DNA of 7,979 nucleotides from Bacteroidales bacterium (GCA_023228725.1 JALOAQ010000125.1:1-7979); one strand, 5' to 3'. Counted from the stretch's first letter, positions 1 to 7,467 are shown. The notes: a model not told the origin generated them from the sequence alone. Numbers and translations: made by a program.

Positions 1-1
1 T

Positions 2-1846
2 TTTTTTATTGATTGGAATGGAATTAAAGAGGTCAAAGAAAACGAAAGAGGGAATCTTTTTTATTTAAAATTTAAAACTTCGGATAGTGATGGAATGATG
101 AAATATATATTCGGCGATGTTTATTATTTGGTCAAATCTTCAATTACTAAAAAAGGAGAGATTGTAAAAAGTGAGGCTGGAGGTTACCGATTAGAAAACC
201 CAACCCATTCAAATGCTGCATATCGACCAAGCTCTTTTAATCGTGGAAATGCAGATTGTGATGAAATCATAAAAGACAAAGAAGATTCTAATCTCTTTAA
301 ATTTAGGAGTCAATTGAATAAGGATTTATGGATATTAGAATCTATTTTAGAGAATATTTCAGCTATTGAGTTTTACCTATCAGACGCGAATGATTTAGAG
401 CTTATATCAGTATTGAAAAATTGTGATTTGCTAAATAGTTTTACTATAAACAGATTGTTAGAGAAGATTAACAAGGCAAATTTAAAAAAACTTAAAGTGG
501 AACCGAACAATATTGACGAAACTGCCAAGAAGAAACTTTTGGAGTTTGATTACGGTGAAATTTTCGTTCATTTTGAGTTTTCAGAGGGGAAAAGCTGGTT
601 TGACTTTAAAGAAGATCTAAATAGTATAACACAAAAAATGCTTTCAGATTTTACTGAAAAATCTAAGAATGGAATTGTATTAAAAAAGACACTTTATAAG
701 ACCTTATGTTCCGGCGACAAAAAAAACGACATTCAATTTCCAGATTTCAAATTAAGTTCAAAAAGTAAATCTAAAGAATTTAATGAGGATAGTATTCAAG
801 ATTTATTCTATGCTATTGAATATTCAAAAAAGGGAAAGCTGATGATACCAAATACCGATATAAAGTTAATTGTATTACCATCGGGAGATAATATTAAAGC
901 GGAAGATTATTTGCAGTTCCAAAAATCAGGGAACGAAGAAGAAGTCAAACAAGCTAATACACAATTGTCTGATGAAATAGAACCGCTCTTTGATATTTTT
1001 AGTACTGAAAATGATGCAATCACAACATTTGATTTAATATTTACAAAAAAAGGAGGTACCACATCTCCAGATGTAGATTTATTAGAGATATCAGGAATTG
1101 AAAAAAGCACTTTAAGAGAGACTCAACAGAGGATTGCAGAAGTAAATAGAGTAATCCAGAAAGAAAAAAAACAATATTTGCACTACATTTCAAAAGAATT
1201 ATTTCCTTTTCGGATAAGTAGTTCAATTAGATATATTCTTGGCACCCCATTATCCGATAGTAGTGGTAATGTTATTTTTAAAGCAAATAATCGTTATCAA
1301 TCCCATTTACTAAAAGTCTTACCGCTAATTTATTCGAATAACTACCATTCCGATAATTCGCTTCTTTCCAGCTTTATTAACAATTCCGAGTTTTCAATTC
1401 GAGCGGGTGATTCAAAGTATAATTTTCTAAAATTCGACTTAAAATTTTTATTATCAATTCAAAATAATCAAAAAAATAAATTTATGGACATTATCAATTC
1501 GCAAAGCTACCAACTTGGGAGTTTGTTGGGAACATTAGCTAAAAATTTTGCAGGAGCAAATTCTCCAATCAAATCGTTTGAAAAGAATTATGTAGGTAAT
1601 TTATCTCGAAGGATTAGCAACCTTTCAGATTTTATCAAATTAAAAAATGACATAGAGCAGAAGCTTATAATGCATGAAAAAACCAATTTTACTTATCAAG
1701 TTTCTTATGAGCTTGCTCAAAAGGTAAAAGATTTTCATGGCTCTTACAATAAGGAGGAATGTGCATTTGGCTTCTTTGAAAGTTATTTTAAGCCTATTCC
1801 TAAAAAGGAAAATCAGGAAACGGATACAGCAACTGAAAATAATTAA
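2..1846 (+). CDS. cas8b: Cas8b (Csh1/TM1802-type) Cascade large subunit, 5' partial
   Basis: Large subunit of the type I-B Cascade complex, expected to recognise the PAM and recruit Cas3 (family knowledge). The first ATG is at 95, but the frame is open back to base 2 and the 31 extra codons read as normal protein (including YLKFKTSDSDG), so the true start very probably lies outside the window. About 614 residues are visible, which is near full length for the family. Counting from the Met at 95, the FGD block is at residues 6-8, followed by a GGYRLENP segment (29-36) and a SSFNRG segment (46-51). No paired CxxC zinc-finger cysteines are seen. The C-terminal 120 residues form a predicted helical region with the pattern YQLGSLLGTLA, like the small-subunit part of Cas8 proteins, and end in a polar tail. 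cas7 starts 26 nt downstream. Assignment rests on sequence resemblance plus the unmistakable neighbours. Confidence 0.88.
   Translation, partial: FFIDWNGIKEVKENERGNLFYLKFKTSDSDGMMKYIFGDVYYLVKSSITKKGEIVKSEAGGYRLENPTHSNAAYRPSSFNRGNADCDEIIKDKEDSNLFKFRSQLNKDLWILESILENISAIEFYLSDANDLELISVLKNCDLLNSFTINRLLEKINKANLKKLKVEPNNIDETAKKKLLEFDYGEIFVHFEFSEGKSWFDFKEDLNSITQKMLSDFTEKSKNGIVLKKTLYKTLCSGDKKNDIQFPDFKLSSKSKSKEFNEDSIQDLFYAIEYSKKGKLMIPNTDIKLIVLPSGDNIKAEDYLQFQKSGNEEEVKQANTQLSDEIEPLFDIFSTENDAITTFDLIFTKKGGTTSPDVDLLEISGIEKSTLRETQQRIAEVNRVIQKEKKQYLHYISKELFPFRISSSIRYILGTPLSDSSGNVIFKANNRYQSHLLKVLPLIYSNNYHSDNSLLSSFINNSEFSIRAGDSKYNFLKFDLKFLLSIQNNQKNKFMDIINSQSYQLGSLLGTLAKNFAGANSPIKSFEKNYVGNLSRRISNLSDFIKLKNDIEQKLIMHEKTNFTYQVSYELAQKVKDFHGSYNKEECAFGFFESYFKPIPKKENQETDTATENN
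1484..1846 (+). CDS. cas11b: Putative Cas11b small subunit from an internal start in cas8b
   Basis: An in-frame ATG inside cas8b (residue 464 counted from the Met at 95) would give a 120-aa protein covering exactly the C-terminal helical part. In types I-B, I-C and I-D the small Cascade subunit is known to be made by internal translation of the large-subunit gene, and 120 aa is the expected size. The candidate begins MDIINSQSYQLGSLLGTLA and contains a predicted helical stretch up to FTYQVSYELAQKVKDF. The leader AAAAAAATAAATTT before the ATG is A-rich, like the leaders of cas7, cas5 and cas4 here; there is no Shine-Dalgarno sequence, which is normal in Bacteroidota. The only later in-frame ATG (in KLIMHEK) would give a product too short for the fold. 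No separate small-subunit gene is present between cas8b and cas3, which supports the internal product. Inference; no direct proof of initiation. Confidence 0.5.
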   Translation: MDIINSQSYQLGSLLGTLAKNFAGANSPIKSFEKNYVGNLSRRISNLSDFIKLKNDIEQKLIMHEKTNFTYQVSYELAQKVKDFHGSYNKEECAFGFFESYFKPIPKKENQETDTATENN

Positions 1847-1872
1847 ATACTAATCATTAAATTTTTTAAAAA

Positions 1873-2826
1873 ATGGAAAATAACAAAACAATTCAACACA
1901 AATCAGAAATTTTGTTCTTGTATGATTCTACATACAACATTCCCAATGGAGACCCATTTACTGGTGAACAGCGTTACGATGAAGAAACTAAAAAAATTTT
2001 GGTAAGTGATGTTCGCATGAAAAGATTTGCAAGAACCTATTTTGAAGGAAAAGGGTTACCGATTTATGTATCTGAAAAAACTGGAGCGGGAAAAACCGAT
2101 TCCAAAAATGTTTTAACATGGATAGCTCAAAATAGGAATCCAGAAAAGAAAACAGATATTTCGGAAATTTTGAAAGAACAATTGGATGTTCGTTTGTTTG
2201 GAGGAATTTCTACATTAGGTGATGAAGCTAAAAAAATCAAAGTAGATGGTAAAGAATGTGTAAACGGACATGTTCAATTTACCGGACCAGTTCAGTTTGC
2301 CCTACTAAATCCCTCCCTTAATTGTGTTAACTTGAGAATGCATCAGAACACAACTCATTTTACATCTAAAGCGGAAAACACTCAAGGATCAATTGGCACT
2401 ACAACTGTAGTCCCATATTCAGTGATACAAATTCACGGTTGGTTAAATCCTAAAGTGGCTGAAACTTCTGGAATGACTGATAATGATTTAAAAGAACTAT
2501 TTGAAGGATTATGGTATGGTACGAGTGGTGAAGGCAGCTCTCATTCCAGAACTAAATCAGGTCAAAATTCTCTTCTTTTATTGGAAATAGTGTATGCCGA
2601 GTCGAACAAAAAGATTTATGGAGTTGATCAATTGATTTCATTAAATAATAAAGATGATAAAAACGATGAACAGTTGCGATCCATTGAAGATTTTGATTTC
2701 AACTTCACTAAACTAATTGAGATAGCTAAATCCGACAAAGTGCAAAAAATCAGATATTACACGGAAATAGATAAGATTAAAACTATTTTAGAAGAGAAAG
2801 ACAAATTTGAGAAAATTCAATTTTAA
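1873..2826 (+). CDS. cas7: Cas7 (Csh2-type, subtype I-B) Cascade backbone subunit
   Basis: Backbone RAMP protein that polymerises along the crRNA spacer in Cascade (family knowledge). It has 317 aa, usual for Csh2/Cas7b. Family-type segments are the N-terminal NIPNGDPF at residues 22-29, SDVRMKRFARTYF at 45-57, DVRLFGG at 105-111, GPVQF at 138-142, the conserved central block from SIGTTTVVPYS to HGWLNP at 173-193, and LFEGLWYGT at 209-217. The start is fixed by an in-frame TAA at 1867-1869, six bases before the ATG; the leader TTTTTTAAAAA lacks a Shine-Dalgarno sequence. It lies 26 nt after cas8b and 12 nt before cas5, in the same operon. A GAGKT string at 70-74 is not a real Walker motif. 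Seen as intact, with no missing blocks. Confidence 0.93.
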   Translation: MENNKTIQHKSEILFLYDSTYNIPNGDPFTGEQRYDEETKKILVSDVRMKRFARTYFEGKGLPIYVSEKTGAGKTDSKNVLTWIAQNRNPEKKTDISEILKEQLDVRLFGGISTLGDEAKKIKVDGKECVNGHVQFTGPVQFALLNPSLNCVNLRMHQNTTHFTSKAENTQGSIGTTTVVPYSVIQIHGWLNPKVAETSGMTDNDLKELFEGLWYGTSGEGSSHSRTKSGQNSLLLLEIVYAESNKKIYGVDQLISLNNKDDKNDEQLRSIEDFDFNFTKLIEIAKSDKVQKIRYYTEIDKIKTILEEKDKFEKIQF

Positions 2827-2838
2827 AAATTTAAAAAA

Positions 2839-3546
2839 ATGAAAGCAATTCAGTTTATAGTTGAGGGAAATTGGGCTCATTTTAAAAAACCCGAGACTAA
2901 TAACAACCCACTTTCGCATGATTTAATTACCAAAACGGCTCTTATCGGTATGATAGGAGCTGTAATTGGAATTGAACGACAAGATATGAAAGCAGTTTTT
3001 CCCATTTTATCAGAAAACTTACTTTACGGAGTCCAGTTAAGAAATTTCGTTAAAAAGGTATCTTGGGGATTCACTAGTAAAACCGCTATTAATCCAACGG
3101 CAACAGGCTCTCCAAAATATTTTGAATTTCTCAAAAATCCAAAATTCAAAATCACTTTAGCTTTGAAAAATGATGATTCGGAAGAAATGTTTCAGAAATT
3201 TTCAAATGCTTTACTAAAAGAGGAGGCGATATACCCACCAGTTCTTGGTTGGCATAATTGTCCTGCGGATTTAAAGTTTATTTCAGAGGGTGAAGTTTCA
3301 GTAGTCCGAGAAGAAAAGTTCACTACAAGTTCTTTTATTTCGACTAATCACAAACCGGAACTGACTGGTGAATTTAGAGTTGGATTTGATAAGTTGCCTA
3401 CATATCAAAATGATGATTTTTGGAATCTTCCTGATAAATACGAACAGGTTATTTACCCCGATTATCCTAATGAAATAACAGTTCGTGGAGTCTGTTTTGA
3501 GTACAAAACAGGTGATTCGGAAACAGAAAAATTATGGTTGATGTAA
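2839..3546 (+). CDS. cas5: Cas5 (Cas5b/Cas5h, subtype I-B) Cascade subunit
   Basis: RAMP-fold subunit that should cap the 5' handle of the crRNA and contact Cas8b and the first Cas7 (family knowledge). It has 235 aa. The N-terminus carries the typical Cas5h signature: GNWAHFKKPET at residues 10-20, then SHDLITKTALIGMIGAVIGI from residue 26, followed by ER. A second family block, YPPVLGWHNCPADL, is at 132-145. The gene lies in the same frame as cas7, separated from it by the cas7 TAA and four codons, so no earlier start is possible; the leader is AAATTTAAAAAA. Its last 13 nt overlap the start of cas3, suggesting translational coupling. In I-B systems Cas5 is normally not the crRNA-processing enzyme; that role belongs to Cas6, which is not in the window. 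Confidence 0.92.
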   Translation: MKAIQFIVEGNWAHFKKPETNNNPLSHDLITKTALIGMIGAVIGIERQDMKAVFPILSENLLYGVQLRNFVKKVSWGFTSKTAINPTATGSPKYFEFLKNPKFKITLALKNDDSEEMFQKFSNALLKEEAIYPPVLGWHNCPADLKFISEGEVSVVREEKFTTSSFISTNHKPELTGEFRVGFDKLPTYQNDDFWNLPDKYEQVIYPDYPNEITVRGVCFEYKTGDSETEKLWLM

Positions 3547-6017
3547 ATAAATTAAAATCGCATTCAAATAAATTGCTTTTTACCCATGTGGAGGGAGTTT
3601 TGGAGAATGTGAAAAAAATTACAGCTCAACTATCTATTTCTAAAATAGCTGAGTTAGCTGCTATTTTTCACGATTTGGGAAAAATCAACCCATATTTTCA
3701 ACAAAAATTACTGAGTGGGAAAAGTAATGGTTATAGTCATCATGCTTACCTGTCTGCTTTTGTGTTTTATGCTTTTTGTGTGGATAAAAAGAACATAGAT
3801 GGGATAAATAATTTCTTTGGCAAACAAATTTCCAAATCAGATTTAATCGCATTATTGGTTATCATCGCTAAACATCATGGTAACTTGCCCGATTTTAGAC
3901 CAGTTGGAAATCTTGAGGCAGTGCCATACATAATTAGTAAGGATGAAATAATTTCGCTGTTCAACTTTTTGGATGACCATGCAGAAATACTACCCATTGA
4001 AGGTTTTATAAATTATTTTTCAGAAATCAAATCTCACAATAAAGTCCATCACCTTTTAAATGAATTAAAAATTAGAAAGGCTTTTAAAGAAGGTATTATT
4101 TTTAATAATCCAACAAATCACAATTCTTTAGATTTTTTTCAAGAAACTCAATTTTCTTTTTCTGCACTGATTCAAGCAGATAAGGCCGATGCAATAAATA
4201 CGCCTATAATTGATGATGATATCAACAGAGTGAAGGCTCTCTGCGAAATATATCCCGAAAGGCTTGAACAGTACATTTCTAAATTCAATAATGATTCAGA
4301 ACTTAACAAAGTTAGAACTCAAATCAGAAAAGAGGTAGTGAAAAATATAACGACCGAACTTAAAGGCAACAATAGGGTTTTTGAATTGACCGCACCTACA
4401 GGCTCGGGCAAAACCATTATGTTATTATCACTAGCCACTGAAATTATTCACAAAAAAGGTGATTATAGAATTATTTATGCACTTCCATTTTTGTCAATTA
4501 CAGAACAAGTAGAAAAAGAAGTTCTTGAAATTTTTAAGGATTTTAAAAACGAGGGTTTTATTCAAAGAATTGATTCAAAATCAATAAATCCAAGATACGA
4601 TATTTTACAAAAAGAATTAGATAAAAATCCCGACGAAGCAAAAATGAAAGAACTCGAATTTTTAGCTTTTCAAGAACAAATTTTCGCCTATCCATTTGTA
4701 ATTACGACATTTGTTCAGTTTTTTGAAACGCTTTTAAGTAACAAAAATTCAACACTATTAAAGCTTCCAAATTTGTCTAAATCGATTATTCTTATTGATG
4801 AAATTCAATCTTTACCTCCAAGGTTGTATTCCTTTTTTGTAGCATATTTATCCAAGTTTTGTGCAAAGTTTGACTCCTATGTAGTAATTTCAACAGCTAC
4901 TCAGCCGAATTTTAAACTCCAAAATAAAGCGGAAGTTATTGATTTTTTCAAAGATTATGAGCCTCCCAAACCATTGCTGAAATTTGAGAAATATTTTGAG
5001 AGCAAAGTATTCAATAGATATCAAATAGATTATAAAAAAGAACCAATAAATCTTGAAGAACTGACCCAATTGATTATTTGTGAAAATAACTCTGTTTTAG
5101 TTATCGTTAATACGATTGATGACAGTAAAGAGTTATTTGAAAACTTAAAAGAATTTATTTCCGAAGATGAAGTATTTCTTTTAAATACTCATTTTACACC
5201 AAAAGATAGAAAGGCTAAAATTCAAACAATAAAAGTGAGGCTTAAAAGTAATCTAAAAACAATTCTGGTTTCTACTCAATTGATAGAAGCAGGAGTTGAT
5301 ATTGACTTTCCCATTTTATATCGGGATTTTGCTCTTGTTTCTAGTATTGTTCAATCCGCAGGAAGATGTAATAGAAATGGAAAAATGAAGAAATTGGGTC
5401 AAGTTGTGGTTTTCAATTTACATAAAAATGGAAAAAGTAGAGCTAATTTAATATACGGAACTGGGAAAGACAAAGATATCTTGAAATTCACAAAAAATGC
5501 AATCGGAGAGGCTGTCAGTTTTCAAGAAAGTGAACTACTTCCGATACAACGCATATTTTTTGATAGGATATCACAGGAATTGAATTTTGGACAACACTCT
5601 CAAAAGGAAGGAAAAATTGAATTTAATTTTATTAACGATATGAAAGATTGTGCATTTGATAAAATCGGAAAGTTCCAACTTATTGATGAATACGAATATG
5701 GAATCATAAAGCAATATTTTGTTGCAGATAACGAAAAGGATAAAAGATTTGAAACTTTGTTGTCTTTGAAGGAAGAAATGGCTCAGTTTTTAAAAAATAA
5801 GGAGAGCGATATTGGCAAGATGAAAAATATTAGAATAAAAATTAAGAATCAGTTGAAGGATATGGCTAACAATATTGTTTCAGTTCGTATTAAACCCAAA
5901 AATCAAGAACCTGTATTAGGCTATAATGAAGATTGTTTTGATATCTGGAAAGTTAGTACAGAATCCTATTCAACTGATAACGGTATTGATTTAAAAGGTG
6001 GTGAATATTTTTTATAA
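3534..6017 (+). CDS. cas3: Cas3 HD nuclease-helicase, type I
   Basis: Effector nuclease-helicase recruited by Cascade to unwind and degrade target DNA (family knowledge). It has 827 aa with the HD domain fused at the N-terminus. The metal-binding HD residues appear present: H18, H46-D47 in IFHDLGK, H69/H70 in YSHHAYLSA, H114-H115 in AKHHG, and D216 in QADKADA. The superfamily 2 helicase motifs follow: Walker A APTGSGKT at 287-294, ALPFLS at 316-321, the DEIQ box at 422-425, STAT at 453-456, STQLIEAGVDID at 580-591 (motif V) and QSAGRCNRNGK at 607-617 (motif VI). Residues from about 700 form the C-terminal domain. With every motif intact the enzyme is inferred to be active. The ATG at 3534 is the only available one: an in-frame TGA at 3513-3515 precedes it, and H18 needs this short N-terminus. 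The start overlaps the end of cas5 by 13 nt. Confidence 0.96.
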   Translation: MVDVNKLKSHSNKLLFTHVEGVLENVKKITAQLSISKIAELAAIFHDLGKINPYFQQKLLSGKSNGYSHHAYLSAFVFYAFCVDKKNIDGINNFFGKQISKSDLIALLVIIAKHHGNLPDFRPVGNLEAVPYIISKDEIISLFNFLDDHAEILPIEGFINYFSEIKSHNKVHHLLNELKIRKAFKEGIIFNNPTNHNSLDFFQETQFSFSALIQADKADAINTPIIDDDINRVKALCEIYPERLEQYISKFNNDSELNKVRTQIRKEVVKNITTELKGNNRVFELTAPTGSGKTIMLLSLATEIIHKKGDYRIIYALPFLSITEQVEKEVLEIFKDFKNEGFIQRIDSKSINPRYDILQKELDKNPDEAKMKELEFLAFQEQIFAYPFVITTFVQFFETLLSNKNSTLLKLPNLSKSIILIDEIQSLPPRLYSFFVAYLSKFCAKFDSYVVISTATQPNFKLQNKAEVIDFFKDYEPPKPLLKFEKYFESKVFNRYQIDYKKEPINLEELTQLIICENNSVLVIVNTIDDSKELFENLKEFISEDEVFLLNTHFTPKDRKAKIQTIKVRLKSNLKTILVSTQLIEAGVDIDFPILYRDFALVSSIVQSAGRCNRNGKMKKLGQVVVFNLHKNGKSRANLIYGTGKDKDILKFTKNAIGEAVSFQESELLPIQRIFFDRISQELNFGQHSQKEGKIEFNFINDMKDCAFDKIGKFQLIDEYEYGIIKQYFVADNEKDKRFETLLSLKEEMAQFLKNKESDIGKMKNIRIKIKNQLKDMANNIVSVRIKPKNQEPVLGYNEDCFDIWKVSTESYSTDNGIDLKGGEYFL

Positions 6018-6027
6018 TCTCACCTTT
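5994..6027 (+). terminator. Weak hairpin at the end of cas3
   Basis: AAAGGTG at 5994-6000 can pair with CACCTTT at 6021-6027, or GGTGA at 6000-6004 with TCACC at 6020-6024, around an AT-rich loop that contains the cas3 stop. A T-rich run (TTTCATTTTA) follows. It could act as a weak intrinsic terminator separating the interference operon from the ATPase unit. The stem is short and the loop long, so this is a guess. Confidence 0.22.
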
Positions 6028-6045
6028 CATTTTACTAAAATTCAT

Positions 6046-6053
6046 TATATTTG
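6046..6053 (+). promoter_or_regulatory. Candidate -7 element before the small ORF
   Basis: TATATTTG matches the Bacteroidota -7 consensus TAnnTTTG. No good -33 TTTG lies at the right distance; the nearest is TTTC at 6025-6028, 17 nt upstream. Transcription would begin close to 6060, just at the first ATG of the small ORF, so the second ATG (6073) would be the better translation start. Confidence 0.3.
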
Positions 6054-6057
6054 CATT

Positions 6058-6153
6058 ATGATTCAAAAAAAAATGAAAAAAAAGCAAATTAATACGCTGT
6101 TTCAAGAACATTTAGATTTATTTACTGCAACTGAAATTATCAACATGTTTTAA
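6058..6153 (+). CDS. Small 31-codon ORF, unrecognised, possible gene remnant
   Basis: An ATG at 6058 (or a second at 6073, giving 26 codons) opens a short frame that ends in TAA at 6151-6153. It begins with a lysine-rich stretch (MIQKKMKKK) and continues QINTLFQEHLDLFTATEIINMF. I do not recognise it. The arrangement of basic start, short helix, then TATEI faintly resembles the first helices of winged-helix antitoxins such as AbiEi, which would make it a truncated N-terminus; this is a weak impression only. A -7-like TATATTTG sits directly upstream, and the repeat cluster of the ATPase promoter begins right after the stop codon. It may be a real micro-protein, a decayed regulator, or chance. 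Confidence 0.28.
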   Translation: MIQKKMKKKQINTLFQEHLDLFTATEIINMF

Positions 6154-6182
6154 TTTGCTTTTTAGGTAAAGCATTATTTGAA

Positions 6183-6214
6183 TTTGCTTTTTCAAAAAGC
6201 ATTTTGTATCTTTG
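6183..6214 (+). promoter_or_regulatory. Bacteroidota-type promoter for the ATPase (and possibly cas4)
   Basis: TTTG at 6183-6186 and TATCTTTG at 6207-6214 are separated by 20 nt, a very good match to the phylum's -33/-7 pattern (TTTG, then TAnnTTTG). Transcription should start near 6218-6222, leaving an untranslated leader of roughly 18 nt before the ATG at 6238. The next gap downstream, between the ATPase and cas4, is only 21 nt, so the same transcript probably covers cas4 and whatever follows. Confidence 0.68.
6186..6200. promoter_or_regulatory. Perfect palindrome in the promoter spacer, candidate operator
   Basis: GCTTTTT-C-AAAAAGC is a perfect inverted repeat with 7-bp arms lying between the -33 and -7 elements. 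A protein bound here would block RNA polymerase, so a repressor site is the natural reading. The palindrome could also arise simply from the AT-rich composition, though the G/C ends match exactly. Confidence 0.42.
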
Positions 6215-6237
6215 CTTTTTCAAAAGAACAATATTTA

Positions 6238-7446
6238 ATGTTTTCAAAGGAATTAGATATGAAAAAACGATTATTACAAATAGCTGAAAAACGTAAGACT
6301 AGTGTGCAGATGAAATTTGTGCGCTACCTCTACCATGAAATAGCATGGGAGCAAAGGCTCATTCTTATTAAAGGTGCTAGGGGTACAGGAAAAACAACTT
6401 TACTTTTACAACGCTTTCAACAGCAAACAAAAAATGCGATATATTTAAGTTTAGATGACTTTTATTTTGAGTCTAATCGTTTATTGTTGCTGATTGAAGA
6501 TTTATATAAAGATGGTTTTAGGCAGTTCTATTTAGATGAAGTACATCAATATGAACACTGGTCAAAAGATTTAAAAAACTTATATGATAACTATGAGGAT
6601 ATAAAAATTGTAGCTACAGGTTCATCTGCGTTGAAATTAGAAACCGGAAAAGCAGATTTGTCTCGTAGAATGACAGTCTATCAATTGTATGGCATGTCTT
6701 TTAGAGAGTTTGTTGAATATGAGACAGGGATGCAAATGGCTACTTTTACTTTAAGGGAGATTTTGGAAAATCATCAACAGATAGGCAATAAAGTCAATGA
6801 TTTAATTAATCCGCTAAAATTTTTTGTCGATTATCTAAAGCATGGTTATTACCCGTTTTATAAAAAAGAAAAAAAATTCTATCATCAAAAATTACAGCAG
6901 ATAATACAACTAAGTTTGGATATTGATTTGCCTTCAGTAGAAAACATTAATTTTACAACTATTAAAGGTATGAAAAACTTACTGTACATACTTAGTCAGA
7001 TTGTGCCTTATACTCCGAATATTCAAAGCTTAGCGACAAAAATTGACAGTCAACGCAATTTTGTTTTGATGGCTTTAGATTTAATGGAGAAAAGTAGCAT
7101 ACTCAATTTGCTAAGGAGAGACAGTCAAAGTACAAGCTATTTACAAAAACCTGAAAAGATTTTTTTGGAGAATCCTAACTTGGCTTATGTTTTTTCTGAA
7201 AATAATACAAATATTGGCAATCTGCGAGAAACATTTTTCTTAAATCAACTTAAAGTAAAACATGATGTAAAGGCACCCAAATATGGAGATTTTATGCTTG
7301 ATAATACTTATACTTTTGAAGTGGGCGGGGCAACAAAAACTCAAAATCAAATTTCAGGAATTCCGCTTGCATACATTGCAGCAGATAATATTAGATTTGG
7401 GAGTCAAAATAAAATTCCTTTATGGCTTTTCGGATTTTTGTACTAA
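6238..7446 (+). CDS. AAA ATPase with DUF4143-like C-terminus (AAA_14/DUF4143 family)
   Basis: P-loop ATPase of the AAA_14-DUF4143 type, common and often multi-copy in Bacteroidota; its cellular role is not established. From the Met at 6238 it has 402 aa: Walker A GARGTGKT at 46-53, Walker B FYLDEVH at 97-103, a sensor-like ATGSS at 126-130 with arginines at 143-144, a helical winged-helix-like part near 260-292, and a C-terminal module with GDF (D351), EVGG (E361) and K367. That last spacing resembles the D-ExK core of restriction-endonuclease-fold domains, with the middle of the motif altered. An upstream TTG at 6178 is in frame but lies before the promoter, so the ATG at 6238 (or 6259) is the likely start. 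No signal peptide or membrane segment is seen. It sits between cas3 and cas4, 220 nt from the first and 21 nt from the second. Not a standard Cas protein; any link to CRISPR function is inference. Confidence 0.85.
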   Translation: MFSKELDMKKRLLQIAEKRKTSVQMKFVRYLYHEIAWEQRLILIKGARGTGKTTLLLQRFQQQTKNAIYLSLDDFYFESNRLLLLIEDLYKDGFRQFYLDEVHQYEHWSKDLKNLYDNYEDIKIVATGSSALKLETGKADLSRRMTVYQLYGMSFREFVEYETGMQMATFTLREILENHQQIGNKVNDLINPLKFFVDYLKHGYYPFYKKEKKFYHQKLQQIIQLSLDIDLPSVENINFTTIKGMKNLLYILSQIVPYTPNIQSLATKIDSQRNFVLMALDLMEKSSILNLLRRDSQSTSYLQKPEKIFLENPNLAYVFSENNTNIGNLRETFFLNQLKVKHDVKAPKYGDFMLDNTYTFEVGGATKTQNQISGIPLAYIAADNIRFGSQNKIPLWLFGFLY

Positions 7447-7467
7447 AAATAATTTTTTAAAATAATA

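Larger units (their letters stand above)
6154..6229 (+). repeat. Three-copy degenerate direct repeat with about 28 bp period
   Basis: The unit TTTGCTTTTT, followed by a short spacer and AAAGCATT, occurs at 6154, 6183 and 6211 (steps of 29 and 28 bp). Copies two and three share TTTGCTTTTTCAAAA exactly (6183-6197 and 6211-6225). Copies one and two share the first ten bases and the AAAGCATT end. Each copy is itself partly palindromic: GCTTT/AAAGC at 6157-6172, GCTTTTT/AAAAAGC at 6186-6200, and CTTTT/AAAAG at 6215-6226. Copies two and three overlap the -33 and -7 elements of the promoter. The spacing, close to three helical turns, suits cooperative protein binding. Too few copies and too degenerate for a CRISPR array. 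Confidence 0.6.

Noticed and set aside
1050..1076. Strong Shine-Dalgarno-like AGGAGGT followed by ATG inside cas8b
   Set aside because: The ATG at 1071 is out of frame and is followed at once by TAG. The sequence simply encodes Lys-Gly-Gly in Cas8b.
907..1226. Minus-strand open frames within cas8b
   Set aside because: They are shadows of the real gene, low-complexity and without leaders or recognisable products.
1751..1780. AAGGAGGAATG near the cas8b 3' end as a small-subunit start
   Set aside because: This ATG (1759) is out of frame with cas8b and reaches a stop after six codons.
2080..2094. GAGKT Walker-like string in Cas7
   Set aside because: It lacks the full P-loop spacing, a Walker B partner and any ATPase fold; Cas7 is a RAMP protein.
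6154..6229. Repeat cluster as a short CRISPR array
   Set aside because: The units themselves are about 28 bp apart with almost no unique spacer, and copies differ; there is no room for spacers.
6178..6237. TTG start at 6178 for the ATPase
   Set aside because: It lies upstream of the TATCTTTG promoter element and translates repeat DNA; the ATG at 6238 fits the promoter and the family's N-terminus better.
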